A stretch of 64,000 nucleotides of DNA from Diphasiastrum complanatum. Taxonomy: Eukaryota; Streptophyta; Lycopodiopsida; Lycopodiales; Lycopodiaceae. The stretch lies in assembly GCA_029204225.1 (NCBI GenBank), contig CM055093.1:32685777-32749776 (forward strand). The letters are read 5' to 3'. The notes below the pieces were generated by a model. It was not told where the DNA came from. It saw nothing but the letters and a program-made list of their open reading frames with translations, and did not search any database. The translations under genes and the position numbers were made by a program. Below are positions 39,047-50,020 of the stretch, piece after piece (the first letter of the stretch is position 1; every line of letters begins with the position of its first letter).

Positions 39047-40898
39047 CCTAACTGCAGATTCTCTCATAATCACCTAATCTGAAGGGGGCTCACAAAACGC
39101 AGGCATCCCGCACAAGAATGCCACATCTCTCACTCTCAATGCAAATGTTTTGTCTTCAGTTGCCGAACGAGGAACGCAACTTTTTGAAGAATTTATGCTA
39201 TTTCCAGAATTTTGCAAAACAGAAAATATCCGTTATACAACGGTTCTAACCAACTCTTTCACACAAATTTCTCCAACTCTGCAGGCTGTAGTGGGACTTA
39301 CGTCTTGATTGTGTATTCCTTCGCTCTATCTCGACCTTTGACTTATAAGTTTTAACATCTTCAGCTTGTGGTCAGCATGTCATAAAGGCGGTGACGACTT
39401 GCTGAATATACACCTTCTTTAGGTCCTAGGATGAAAGTTGCAGCACTGTCAAACTTGAAACTACCAGTCGTTTTTGAAATTAATGTATGTACAATATACT
39501 CGGTACTCTCCTCTCGTCGTAATAGTAAAGACAATCACGGAAGCAGCGTTTCTAAGTTTATAAGAACGACCGTATACATTGTCAATTAACTCAATTCGTA
39601 CAGTTTAAGCAATTACGTTTCCTTCGAACTTGCATCATACTTCGTAATGGCATAATCTGGAATTTCTAGTTCTACCTTTGCGCGGTACTCTCTTTCTTTG
39701 AACTACTTGACATGTCTCAAACACCCGCTATATCAGAAAATCGCGATGGATACTCATACGATTTGTTCAAATTTCAAAATGATTCCCTTTGCAGATCTGA
39801 TCTTCCCAACCTTGTCCACTTCAAGCAGGTTCGTGATAAGCACTGTCATCAATCGAGGAGGTCCATAATTCTATACTTGTCACCCGTCGAATCGCTGTCG
39901 AAAGTCTTGGTGGCGAGTTGATTGTTGTAGATACTAGATTCACGATTCATCTTTATAGAGTGGTTTTGCCACAAGGCCAGATTTATCTTTAATCAATCAA
40001 CGAGTTCGTGGAAAGAATATCAGCACTCTTCTTAATCCGGCAACACATTCCTCTTGCGACCATGCCTGGAACGGCAAGAAGCTGACAATGCCGAGCTGTA
40101 CAATGTAGTGGACAGCCATTCCAGCAATGAAGATCTTCATCAAAAGATTGCCGCAGTGAGTCTATCCTTTGTCATGATTTACCGATTTTAGTTACTGCAA
40201 CTTTTACATCGGCCATTTTACTGGAGGCTTTAAAACTTCTAAGATAACCCGTAAGGCTTTATGAAAGTTATTTTGAAGAACTGATTTAATGTGCTAATTT
40301 ATTATCATGCTCTTTAGATCATAAAGTCCATTCTCATAATTCATCGTCTTCTGTAACCTGTTCCCAGTGCAGTGTGCTTGTGGTAACTATGGTAGGTCTA
40401 AACAATGCGCCTTTTTGTTCCAAAGAATCTTCCGCAATTGAATGGAAAACTATGCGGGAGGTTTTACGTTATCTCATTTCGTCTATGTACCGGTATGCTT
40501 GTAACAATTGTTTTTACATCTTACGTATGTCTGCAACACTTGCATGGATTTTGGCTGAGAAACTCAAATTCTTCTCGTCGAAGCTTCTATCTCAGCGTTC
40601 CGTTTATTGCGTGTAGTCGTGAAATTGTCGTGAGCATAGTTGTTGTGATTTACATTTTGGAGAAGCCAGTGCTGCAAGTTAAGTTTTGGTCTATTTCTGC
40701 CGATATGTGACCTTGCTCTTCAGCCTAGTTCCGACCTGAAATGAGAACCTTTTTCTTACTGTATCAAATGTTTTGGTTTTGGTGATACCCCTTCGGAAAT
40801 ATCTCATATTGCATCACAGCCTAACTTTTAAGCAAAAGCATCCAGTCATCAATACATGAGTCAATTTTTACTTTTCCTGCAATTGCTGATCAGAGTAT
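39047..40898. other. WIP 3' flank, no clear gene
   Basis: This holds the 3' UTR, with no obvious AATAAA. Composition stays closer to the gene than to the AT-rich filler until about 40750. Small plus-strand frames (39712-39921, 40405-40710) have no recognisable domain. The second is hydrophobic but is not preceded by a clear upstream exon. They could be non-coding exons or a degraded gene. Confidence 0.4.
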
Positions 40899-40938
40899 TG
40901 TGTGTGCGCGCGCGCGCGCGCGAGAGAGAGAGAGAGGG
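40899..40938. repeat. Compound (TG)n(CG)n(AG)n microsatellite
   Basis: Three adjoining dinucleotide tracts, TG then CG then AG. The CG block (about 16 bp) is the unusual part in AT-rich DNA and is prone to Z-DNA. Confidence 0.95.
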
Positions 40939-43900
40939 AGCAGTATCGAACGAAACGGTACACACACAGAACAGAATCAATTCTACACATAAATGAGCGT
41001 ACATGATCCGACCAACCTACAACTGTTGTCTGCATCCGCCATCCTGTCTGCCTGCATACATAATCAATAACACATATCTGCTCGGATCTGAATCACTAAT
41101 TTATAATATCCCTTATCCTCCGTTTCATAATTTAGCATACAATCCAAGAGCAGTAGATATTTCACACAGTTTGTGGTAACGGAATGGGTTCTCGTGGTTG
41201 ATCTTCTTTTAAGTTCTCACTAGGTTGCTAGAAAGAAGCCTGAAGGTATCATCGATGGGTGGGTTATCCTTGGTTTTTGTCCACATATCTTCTGGGGCTC
41301 TTTCGCTAGGTATGTCCTCATAGCTAATGAAGGGCTTCATTCTAAGCCTTGTCCATGCTGGCCATCATCGTGCATTTTCACCACCTTGCTAGAAGACCTA
41401 TATACCAAGGCCGAGCTGAAGTGGTTTCTTAACATCTTGCATGACCTTACAGTTTCCCTCAATAGGGTCCAATACTCGTGACTTGTTTCTCGGTACTCTC
41501 CTCATCACAAATTGTCATGCTCCTAGCTTGCTATACTTCTAATTGCAGATAATTCTGGCCGCATGCTCTTGTTGTTGCCGCGGTTGTGCCTCTCTTTGAC
41601 CAATTTGCCTCCAACTGAATCCACTAGTTTTTCTTCATTACAACCCCCCATATAAATGCGTGTAGACAAACTTTTACCCCTCTCGTATGACATGATGGTA
41701 TAGTTATCAATCTTAAATCTAGGGTCCCTAACAAACACTTAACATGATGGTACGATGCTTCTTGCTAGTTATAACTTGTCCCTCTCATGGCTATTATAGA
41801 CATCCTTGATCATAATTCTAATGCAATGCTTTTTTCTGTTGATTTTTCCCATTCATGGCCACTGCTAACATCCTTGATCATTCTATGTGATCTCTTTAAT
41901 GCTTGAATAAGATGTTCCACCAACCCATATATATTTGTGGTGATCTTAGACTTATTCTTTGCAGTATGATTTGATGCTAATCGCATGTCTCCTTGAATTT
42001 TCCATCCAAGTCCCAACCATTGTCTACGACTTGATTTGTGGCCATGAATGTAGAAGTAAGAGTTAGTAGACTATATTAGTGATGGACATAATGCACAAGA
42101 GAGGACTACACTTCAGTATGAGTTGGTGGCCACAAATATAGATATTGGGAATTCTTGTTTCAACAACTAATGATAGTGTTCACTCTAGTCATGACCATAA
42201 CTATAAGCCTATTAGATCATCTAGTAGGTAATCTCTACAATGGGTTGGGATTTGGTGGTATTGGATGCCATACCTACTGGCTATAAAGAATCAATCAGCA
42301 ATTTTGTGCATACATTCATAGCCCTAGATTGAGCTCTATATATAAGTAGTAATGTCCCTCCTGTTTGTCATGTTGCTTATGTTGTTCTATGCCAAATTCA
42401 AATCCTAGGAAGTCATTCCACTAGTATCACATCCTAAAATTACTAATTAGCTACATGATTTGTCTAGGATTGATGGCAATGGGTGCTTCTCGGACAAAAA
42501 TGAGTGCAACTTCTTAAGGAAGAGAGGCACATGATCAAGTGATAAGTTCTCCACAAGTGAATTGAATGGAAAGTCTCTAGCATTTTTTTTAAGGTTGTAT
42601 TTGGAATCTTGTTGAATGATTATTAGAGTCTTGCTATGCAAAATCTTGTTTGTGGCATTGATGGAAAGTTATGCATGAGAGTGTTGGTATAGTGCATGAG
42701 ATTGGTAATTATTTATTGGATATGTGATCGATTCATTGTCAATATAGTAAGATTATCACATACATGCTTAGTTAGGATGTTTTTGTGGGTAACTATAAAA
42801 TGAGTGCTTGCAAAATTGGACAAAATTTGGTATACTTCAAGAGTCCAGCTATATGAGGCCTTCTTGCATGCAAAAATGTTATTGGTCTGAAATTGGTTAG
42901 TTCTACTAATGCCAAAATTTAGATACCTAGATTTAGCATGACATCTTTGAATTTGTGGCATGAGAATTCTACCAAATGTAGTTATCACTTGATTGCATGG
43001 TGAAGGGTATCTAAGAGTTGTCATAATTGTTAGAAAAAAATGGAAACAATGTGCTAAGCAATATTTCATAGTACACCGGGGTAAAATTGCTTGTAGTTTT
43101 CATGAGATTTGAACGTAACAAATGGACAATTTCTACAAATTTAACTACGAAGACTCGGTAATTGAACCACATTTTGTCCCTTCATAGTTTCTGAACCATG
43201 CAGTGGCTTCGGGCTACGAACTACGATCAATGACTTGATTTTAAGTGATTTTCTTTTTCTTTCAGCTTTGTTATAGATTCAATAAAAGATTTAGGTTTGA
43301 GACTATCTTTCATTTCATGTATACAGAATTTAGTTTTCCAAAACCTATCAACTCAAAAAACTATTGTGAAATTGCCATGATTATGTTGTTCGAAGTATCC
43401 TAGTCATGTAACCTAGTTGCAAAAACCATTTCCCTTGTTCATTTTCATACTCTTGTTCTTCTACATTATGAGAATGAGCTATTCCTACAAAAATGGGCCC
43501 GTTCTCCTATAAAAATGACTTTTGCTTTTCCCAGAAGATTGCAAAATGATTTCAAACAACTAAAAGGATCTTCTTGCATTCCACCAATTTCTTTTATTTG
43601 AAATTGAGGCTTGTTCTAAAACCATCCTTCCATTCACATTTCAGAACCAGGATGCTACTAGGTGTGAGATTTAGCCTACCATTTTGTAATATTTTGCTTT
43701 TTCAATAAAGATACTAAGAGAGTTGGCACTAATCTCAACTGTAACCAAATCAGTTTCATACACAAATAGGAGACCAAAATCGTATTTTTACCTCTTTATT
43801 TTTTTTGAAACTATTACATAAAGATAGATGGCATATATAAGGATTTTCTTGTATGTCTATCAATGATAAGGAAAATGAGACATAGACCTGAAGTAACTTG

Positions 43901-44930
43901 ACTTTCAATAACAATATATAAGCCAAAGATATTCATAGCTAGGAATGGCAAGAAAGATATCAATTATGGTTGTGCCAATTTTGAGCATTGATTGCACGCA
44001 AAGGGACTAGTTGAAACTCCTATCAGAGATGTGGGAACACTTGCTATAGAGAAGATTCCTTGAGGTGGGCACATCACAAATCTATGACTATTAGCTCCTA
44101 AACCTAGAGAACCATCATTGTATGTAGTGTGGAAAAATGTGATGAAACATAGCTTTAGAAGGTGCAAAAAGGGTGTGTAAGCTTGTTATACTAAAACTAT
44201 CATGATGGTGATTGTGATGGTGTTGGCCTAGGGGTTGGATAAGCTAAGGATCTCATAATCAATGTTTGGAGAGCTTTTGTTGATGTAGCACACTCTCATC
44301 TGTTGAGAGCATAGCCACTATACAAGTAGCTTGGAGAAGGCTGACTAAAGCTTGTACCAAGTCTTGCCACTCGTATAGCTTTGCGGGCCTATTAGACCAT
44401 AGCATTATAAATCGAATCCCAAAAATTCATTTGGCTAGTGAAAGTTGAACTTGACAAGTATTTGAATGCACAAATATATATATTTGATACTTAGTAGTTT
44501 TGGTCCCTAAAAAGAAAACATATATGATACGAATATGTCAATATTATAAGAAGTTGAATGCAGCAACTTAAGAAGATCATCACTCGAGTTGTGGGAATAG
44601 GTCTCCTAACCATTATTCTTAACAAGAGTATGTGAAGATTCAACAATGATAAGAAGAACTTTAGTTAAACCATCAGAAACATAGAATCAATAGGTAGTTC
44701 ATATTCTTAAGCAGCCTAAAATCAAGTTTTTTAGGTACTTTTGATTAACGCAAAAGCATGATTTTTGAGATAGGATATCAAATATTATGTAATAAATGAG
44801 TTTTCCATTACTAGGCTATACGAAACCATGTTGATGTACCTTCTTTCAATTTTCTAAATAAGTGGTACAGCCTTTACTCTTTGTTATTTAAATTGACCAA
44901 GTCATAGAAAGGTAATCATAACAAAGTAGA
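40939..44930. other. 4-kb AT-rich region, no gene recognised
   Basis: Stops occur in all frames. The longest frame (43069-42713, minus, 118 codons) has no known motif. Two similar sentences near 41835 and 41860 about 'catccttgatcat' hint at small local duplications. This may be very old retroelement sequence. Confidence 0.5.
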
Positions 44931-44934
44931 TTCA

Positions 44935-45964
44935 ATATCAAGCAAGAAGGATGATGCCACTTCTATCAGAGGCATATTTGTGGTCTATAGTGAAATAGCA
45001 AAGGATATAGAGTCTTTAATCTCATCACTAAGAAAGTCATAGTGAGTAGGGATGTTATTTTTTATGAAGGACAAGCTTGCAAAGTGGATGAAAGTGCCAC
45101 TAACCACCTTGATGTCAAAGAACATGTTAGGATGGAGGAGGAGCTTCAAAGTGATCAAGAACTTGAGGATCCATCTCAAGACCCGAGGACTCCAAGACGA
45201 TCCACTCGAGCAAGGGCCGAGCCATCAAGGCTCACTTACATTGGCAAAGGTGATCAAAGGGAAGGCACTTCATCTTTCACTTCCTATACTTTTCTTACTT
45301 CAATGCTTGATGAACCAACTTGCTATGAAGATGCTTGTAAATCAAGGAGTTGGATGGATGCAATGCAATGCAAGTGGAGTTGGATGGATGCAATGCAAGT
45401 GGAGTATGATGCTCTCATGGAGAATCATACTTGGGAACTTGTTGATCTTCCTCAAGGGAAGAAACTACTTGATTGCACGTGGGTGTATAGATTGAATTAT
45501 AACCAAAATGGATCAATAAATAAGTATAGAACAAGGCTTGTAGCAACAGGTTTTTTGCAAACTAAAGGCATTGATTATGATGAAACTCTTGCTCTTGTGG
45601 CTAAGCTAGTTACAATAAGATTGATCATTAGTCTTGCTACTACTTTCAATTGGAAGCTATTTCAACTTGACGTTACAAATGCCTTCCTCAATGGCTACTT
45701 GGAGGAAGAGATCTACATGATGCAACCTGAGGGCTTCATCATGGAGGTGCTGAAGGAAAAGTATGTTTCTTAAAAAGGAGTCTTTATGAACTCAAGCAAG
45801 TACTCTAGGCTAAACTCTTTCCTTATTTCCATCAATTTTGTATTGATTTCATATGATCCATCATTGTATATGAGGTTTAATGATGAAAAGATCATTGTAC
45901 TTGTATTGTATGTTGATGACATGATCTTAAGTGGGAATGATCTAGATGGAATAAGAGATGTTAA
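44935..45964 (+). pseudogene. Copia-3 pol, part 1: integrase tail and RT to YVDD
   Basis: Pieces in order. An integrase-connector end reads DDATSIRGIFVVYSE, then (one frame over) FNLITKKVIVSRDVIFYEG at about 45000-45065. A linker follows with TPRRSTRARAEPSR. RT begins with NHTWELVDLPQGKKLLDCTW, TRLVATGFLQTKGIDYDE, QLDVTNAFLNGYLEEEIYM, then frames to LVLYVDDMILSGND. A 30-bp in-frame duplication repeats S-W-M-D-A-M-Q before the core. A stop follows EVLKEKYVS. Gag, protease and the integrase core are absent. The coding is cut at 45964 by a miniature LTR element. Confidence 0.8.
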
Positions 45965-46107
45965 TGTTAGAAATCCATAAATCATAATATGGATGGACAG
46001 GCTAGGATTCAAACCCAGGACCTCCCTCATACCGGATGGGATGCTCTACACTGAGCTATCTGCCCTGTTTGATAGTTCTCTCTAGAGTGTGGATTGATAT
46101 TCCAACA
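45965..46107 (-). repeat. TRIM 3' LTR (minus orientation)
   Basis: A 143-bp LTR lacking a 20-bp segment near its TGTTAG end that the partner keeps. It carries a damaged tRNA-like domain at 45994-46065: one base lost in the D arm and CpG-type changes in the B box and acceptor. Confidence 0.9.
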
Positions 46108-46195
46108 CCCTCCCTCAAGCCACACTTGGTTGGGGTCCTAGCTGTCACATGCCCCACAACTTGGGCCACCTAACCATGGCTTTGACACCATGAAT

Positions 46196-46359
46196 TGTTA
46201 GGTCTAACTTGGGTCTATTAGAAATCCATAGATCATAATATGGATGGACAGACTAGGATTCGAACCCAGGACCTCCCTCATACCAGATGGGATGCTCTAC
46301 CACTGAGCTATCCGCCCTGTTTGATAGTTCTCTCTAGAGTGTGGATTGATATTCCAACA
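46196..46359 (-). repeat. TRIM 5' LTR (minus orientation)
   Basis: A 164-bp LTR, TGTTGGAATATC...CCTAACA on the minus strand. It contains the better-preserved tRNA-like domain and lies next to the PBS-like site. Confidence 0.9.
46245..46317 (-). other. tRNA-like domain in TRIM LTR, Pol III A and B boxes
   Basis: Read on the minus strand, 73 nt fold as a cloverleaf. Acceptor GGGCGGA pairs with TCTGTCC (7 bp with G-T pairs), D stem GCTC/GAGC, T stem CTGGG/CCTAG with loop TTCGAAT, then discriminator A. The A box TAGCTCAGTGG is at 46300-46310 and the B box GGTTCGAATCC at 46256-46266, at normal spacing. The anticodon stem has one C-A mismatch and position 33 is C, not T. This suggests a relic that keeps promoter boxes rather than a working tRNA. 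It is part of both LTR copies, so I do not call it a tRNA gene. Confidence 0.85.
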
Positions 46360-46364
46360 GTTAA

Positions 46365-47303
46365 GATTGCACTTCATGAGGTTTAACAATGGAAAAATGG
46401 TTGATCTCGGCCTATTGCACTTCATTCTAGGAATAGAAGTCATAAGAGGATCGGATTTTAGCTTCATATGTCAATCTAAATATGCTACATCCATCCTAGA
46501 TAGATTTGGAATGAGGAATTGTAAAGGCATTGAGACTCCAATGGAGCAAAATGTAAAAAAATCTATAAGACTTAGTGGTGATGAAGCATCCTTTGAGGAC
46601 ATCACTCTCTATAGAAGGCTTATAGGCTCCTTAATTTATTTGACTATAACTAGACCTTATCTTAGTTATAGTGCTGAAAAATTAAGCCAATATATGCAAA
46701 GCCCTCTTGTGTCACATTGGAAGATGGCCAAAAGATTCCTAAGGTATATATCATCAACTAGGAATTTTGGCATACTCTACCAAGGGACTAATCTTGGCTT
46801 AAGAGCCTATAGTGACTCGGATTTTGCAGGTAACAAACTGGATTGAAAATCTATAAGTGTATTTGCACATTCCTATGTGGTGGAGTAGTATCATGGCTTT
46901 CCAAAAAGCAAGATACTATTTCATTGTCTTGATCAACTGAATCTGAGTATAAGGCCTTGACATCAAGATGCAAGGTCTTATGGCTCAAAAGGCTATTGGT
47001 GGAGCTTCAAGTTATAGAGGTCGAGGAGGTACCTTGGATCTATTGTGATATCCAATTAGCCCAATCACTTGCCAGTAATCCTACATTCCATGCACTAGAG
47101 CAAGCATATCGAGATTGCTCATCATTTTGTGAGGGAGAAGGTGCAAGCCAAAGAAATCAAGCCCCAACATGTGTCTTCATCGAATTTCTTAGCTGATTTG
47201 TTTACTAAACCCTTGCCTAAGGATTCATTCATTAAGCTAAGATCATTCATTACTTGGAGTAATCAATAAATGTATCATAGTTTCCCAAGCTACATTTGAG
47301 GAG
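46365..47303 (+). pseudogene. Copia-3 pol, part 2: RT end and RNase H
   Basis: Continues the RT interrupted by the TRIM: MVDLGLLHFILGIEV, then SDFSFICQSKYATSILDRF, LIGSLIYLTITRPYLSYS and YSDSDFAGNKLD. The RNase H end is CKVLWLKRLLVELQ and I-Y-C-D, near 46960-47060. A frame slip separates part 1 and part 2 even if the TRIM is ignored, and the H-A-R-S-K-H-I-E block near 47090 is frameshifted. The polypurine tract TTTGAGGAG lies at 47295-47303. Confidence 0.8.
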
Positions 47304-47800
47304 TGTGAAAGCAAATTCTAGCTTCATTTTGTATATACTTTTTGATGTACATTTGAATCCACACGTGTGAATCCATGTTGCCATGTATGAGATCTCCTCT
47401 AGAATAGGTTAGATCACATTCATAGGATTGGTTAAGTTTGTTTGGTCATAATTTCTAGATTATAAGACCAAACTCCTTAAATCATGGAGTTGGTTGATCA
47501 ACCTAGCCATCAACTTGGCAAAACTCAAGGATTAGGTTAGATTGACAAATTAGAGCAAAAAAGCTCAATCATCTTCCTTATTACATGCTAGATTTTCACC
47601 TAACTCGAGGTGGGGAAGAGCTTTTTTACATACTACTCATCTCTCATAGTAATGCCTTAGAACAAAGACCAATTTGGCAATCTCGACTTCCTTCACTATG
47701 TGCATGATGTTTCTTGTGATCTTAATGAAAACTAAGTGTCATTAACTCTCTTCTCTGTTTACAGTCTGTACTAAAGGTCGTATAGGGTCGGATCTTCAAG
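47304..47800 (+). mobile_element. Copia-3 3' LTR (right end uncertain)
   Basis: Starts TGTGAAAGCAAATTC immediately after the polypurine tract, like the LTR start TGTGAAGAATTG of the copia at 63.66 kb. It contains 'ttggtcataatttc' and 'ttggttgatcaacc' blocks found also at 21.4-21.6 kb. No second copy exists in the window to fix its end. Confidence 0.55.
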
Positions 47801-48685
47801 TTTCATCATTAATTAGATTGCTCTTGATCGATGTATGCAAAATTGCCAATCTAGATCAATTTTTTAGAGAGTCATTATTAGGCTCATTCAAGGTCCAAAG
47901 TACTGTACTTTGACAAGTCTTCAAATTTCTTGCATTTTCTAGTTGGATACTTGATATGATCGCTTGGCACTTGCCCTTATCTTCTTCGAAATCAAATTTA
48001 ATGGATCTCGTTGATAAGTCATCAACTTTATATTTCACTAAGCATCCAAAGTTTATTTGCTCCCAAGTTCAAGGCCCCCTTAGAAATCAAGATACATAAT
48101 TGAAGTATTGTTTTGAGTTTTAAATTGTCATTGGTTCTTTCAATATGATTGTCTTTTCTTTTTGTTACTTTTCTTACATGGTCCTTAAGGCCATACAACT
48201 CCTATAGGTTCTTGATTTGACTCAAAAGTGTGAGATAATGTCCTCTTGTTGGTGACACATATGTCAATCCTACAACATATCATTGTCATTATCACAATGG
48301 TGTATTCACATACTACTTTTCAAGTTAGACACTAATGTAGTAAACTATTGTAGTTTTTAATTATAAAGCATGGCATTTAGCTTTGTTGATTTAGACTGCA
48401 TTTAATTAGTTGACATAGGAAAATTTTGATGCATTAACTTGTGACCTCTATATATTTCCAAATTGAAGGTTTTTTTTATAGACGTATTGCTATGGTCATA
48501 TATATGATTTTCTAGCTTAGACAATCGTACAAAATGTAATGACTCTACATGATCATGATGCATGCTCATATTTTTAATTTAGATGTTTGGACAATTCTCT
48601 CACATGTTTGTCATATTATCTTATTTACAATTAATTCAAATCCAATGGCTCAAATTTTCTAATTGATAGATAATTCAAATTTTCT
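47801..48685. other. AT-rich spacer
   Basis: No gene is recognised. It may include the end of the copia-3 LTR and the deleted 5' part of gypsy-1. Confidence 0.5.
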
Positions 48686-49480
48686 AATTGATGCAGCTCC
48701 AAAAGTTACAAAGTTCTATCACTATAATCCTAATATTGTGGATCTGATAAAAAGAGAGCTTTAGAGATTGCTTGATGACGATTTCATTTATGAGATCGAA
48801 CATACCGAATGGATTTCACCAATTGTCATTGTTTCTAAGAAGAATGGAAAATTGAGAATTTGTGTGAATCTCAAGGCCTTGAACAAAATGACGCAAAATG
48901 TCACTTTTCGTTACCTTTTACTGAGAGCATTTTGGACCGCCTTGCTGGAGCGGAAGCTTATAATTTTCTGGATGGCTTTAGTGGATACAACCAGGTCAAG
49001 ATAGCACCTGTAGATAGCCACAAAATAGCCTTTTCAATAGAATGGAGGACCTATGCTTACAAAGTAATACCGTTTAGACTCTGTAATGCACCAAGTCCGT
49101 TTCAAAGAATAATGCAATTTTCTTTTAAAGATCATCTATAGAAATTTCTTGAAATTTACTTGGATGACCTTGGAGTCCATAGCACAGATATAGGCCACCT
49201 GAATCAATTGGAGAAAGTATTTGAATGTTGCCGCAAGTATCAAATTTTCCTGAATAAAAAAAAGTGCCAGATATGGGTTTCCTGCAGAGTTGTTCTTGGA
49301 CACGTGATATCAAGACATGGCATTGCCACAGAGTATTCCAAAATCAAAGTTATTGTCGAATTGCCACCGCCAACAACAATTCATGGAGTTTATGTGTTTA
49401 TGGGTCATGCAAACTATTATCAAATTTTTATCATCTTTTTTTGTGGATTTAGCAAGACCTATATACAAACTGACTATTGT
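48686..49480 (+). pseudogene. Gypsy-1 reverse transcriptase
   Basis: Begins APKVTKFYHYNP, then LLDDDFIYEIEHTEWISPI and SKKNGKLRICVNLKALNKM. Then, in another frame, FLDGFSGYNQVKIAP and AFSIEWRTYAYKVIPF. The catalytic block FLEIYLDDLGVHS (Y-L-D-D) is near 49150, and KKCQIWVSCRVVLGHVIS follows. This is the canonical Ty3/gypsy RT order. A stop after L-I-K-R-E-L and several frame slips make it a pseudogene. Gag and protease are missing upstream. Confidence 0.8.
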
Positions 49481-50020
49481 TTCTATCTGGACAATAGAAG
49501 CGTTAGAAGCCTTTAAAAAATTAAAAAAAACATTAGCCTTAGCACCGATACTGCGTTCTCCATATTGGACGATTGAGTTTCATGTTTACACTGATGTCTC
49601 AAAATATGCAAGTGGATCAGTTTTGATGCAGCCAGGTGAATATAAGAAGGACTATCCAATATGATTTGCAAGCAAAAAACTTACAGACCTAGAGAAGAAC
49701 TATTCCACAACAGAACGAGAAGCGTTAGCCATGATTTTTTTTGTACGAAAATTTCGACATTACCTCATGAAGATGCACTTTGCATTTTATACGGATCACC
49801 AGCCGTTACTTTACTTGATAAACAAGACATGCAATATAGGGCATATTTCAAGATGGTTACTATTATTGACTGAATTTGACTTTCGAATTGTGGTTCATAA
49901 GGGAAAGCAACATTATCTAGCCAACCATGTTTCGCGAATTGAATCCGCACCAGTTAATACTGAATTGAATGATGAATTCCTAGATGTTGCATTATTCTAT
50001 GTAGAGGCAGTACTTGAGTG
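49481..50020 (+). pseudogene. Gypsy-1 RNase H
   Basis: Reads APILRSPYWTIEFHVYTDVS (catalytic D in Y-T-D), A-S-G-S-V-L-M-Q, then a frame slip, then FRHYLMKMHFAFYTDHQPLLYL and DFRIVVHKGKQHYLANHVSR, ending the gypsy RNase H. It is contiguous with RT and integrase in the normal order. Confidence 0.8.

Larger units (their letters stand above)
45965..46359 (-). mobile_element. 395-bp TRIM element with tRNA-like LTRs
   Basis: Terminal direct repeats are 45965-46107 (143 bp) and 46196-46359 (164 bp), both TG...CA. They differ by five transitions, a 1-bp gap and one 20-bp indel. The 88-bp interior, read on the minus strand, starts with a PBS-like TGGTGTCAAAGCC and ends with the purine tract TTGAGGGAGGG against the 3' LTR, so the element is minus-oriented. 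Flanks carry GTTAA at 45960-45964 and 46360-46364, a 5-bp target duplication. There is no coding capacity, so it is non-autonomous. Each LTR contains a cloverleaf-forming tRNA-like domain. It is inserted in the copia-3 RT just after Y-V-D-D. Confidence 0.92.

Noticed and set aside
40405-40710. Membrane protein downstream of WIP
   Set aside because: Hydrophobic frame only, with a competing frame on the same strand and no start context or splice evidence.
42713-43069. 118-codon minus-strand gene
   Set aside because: No motif, no neighbouring exons, composition like the surrounding non-coding DNA.
46245-46317. A tRNA gene on the minus strand
   Set aside because: It folds well but sits identically placed in both direct repeats of a 395-bp element, has a C at position 33 and a mismatch in the anticodon stem, so it is an LTR component.
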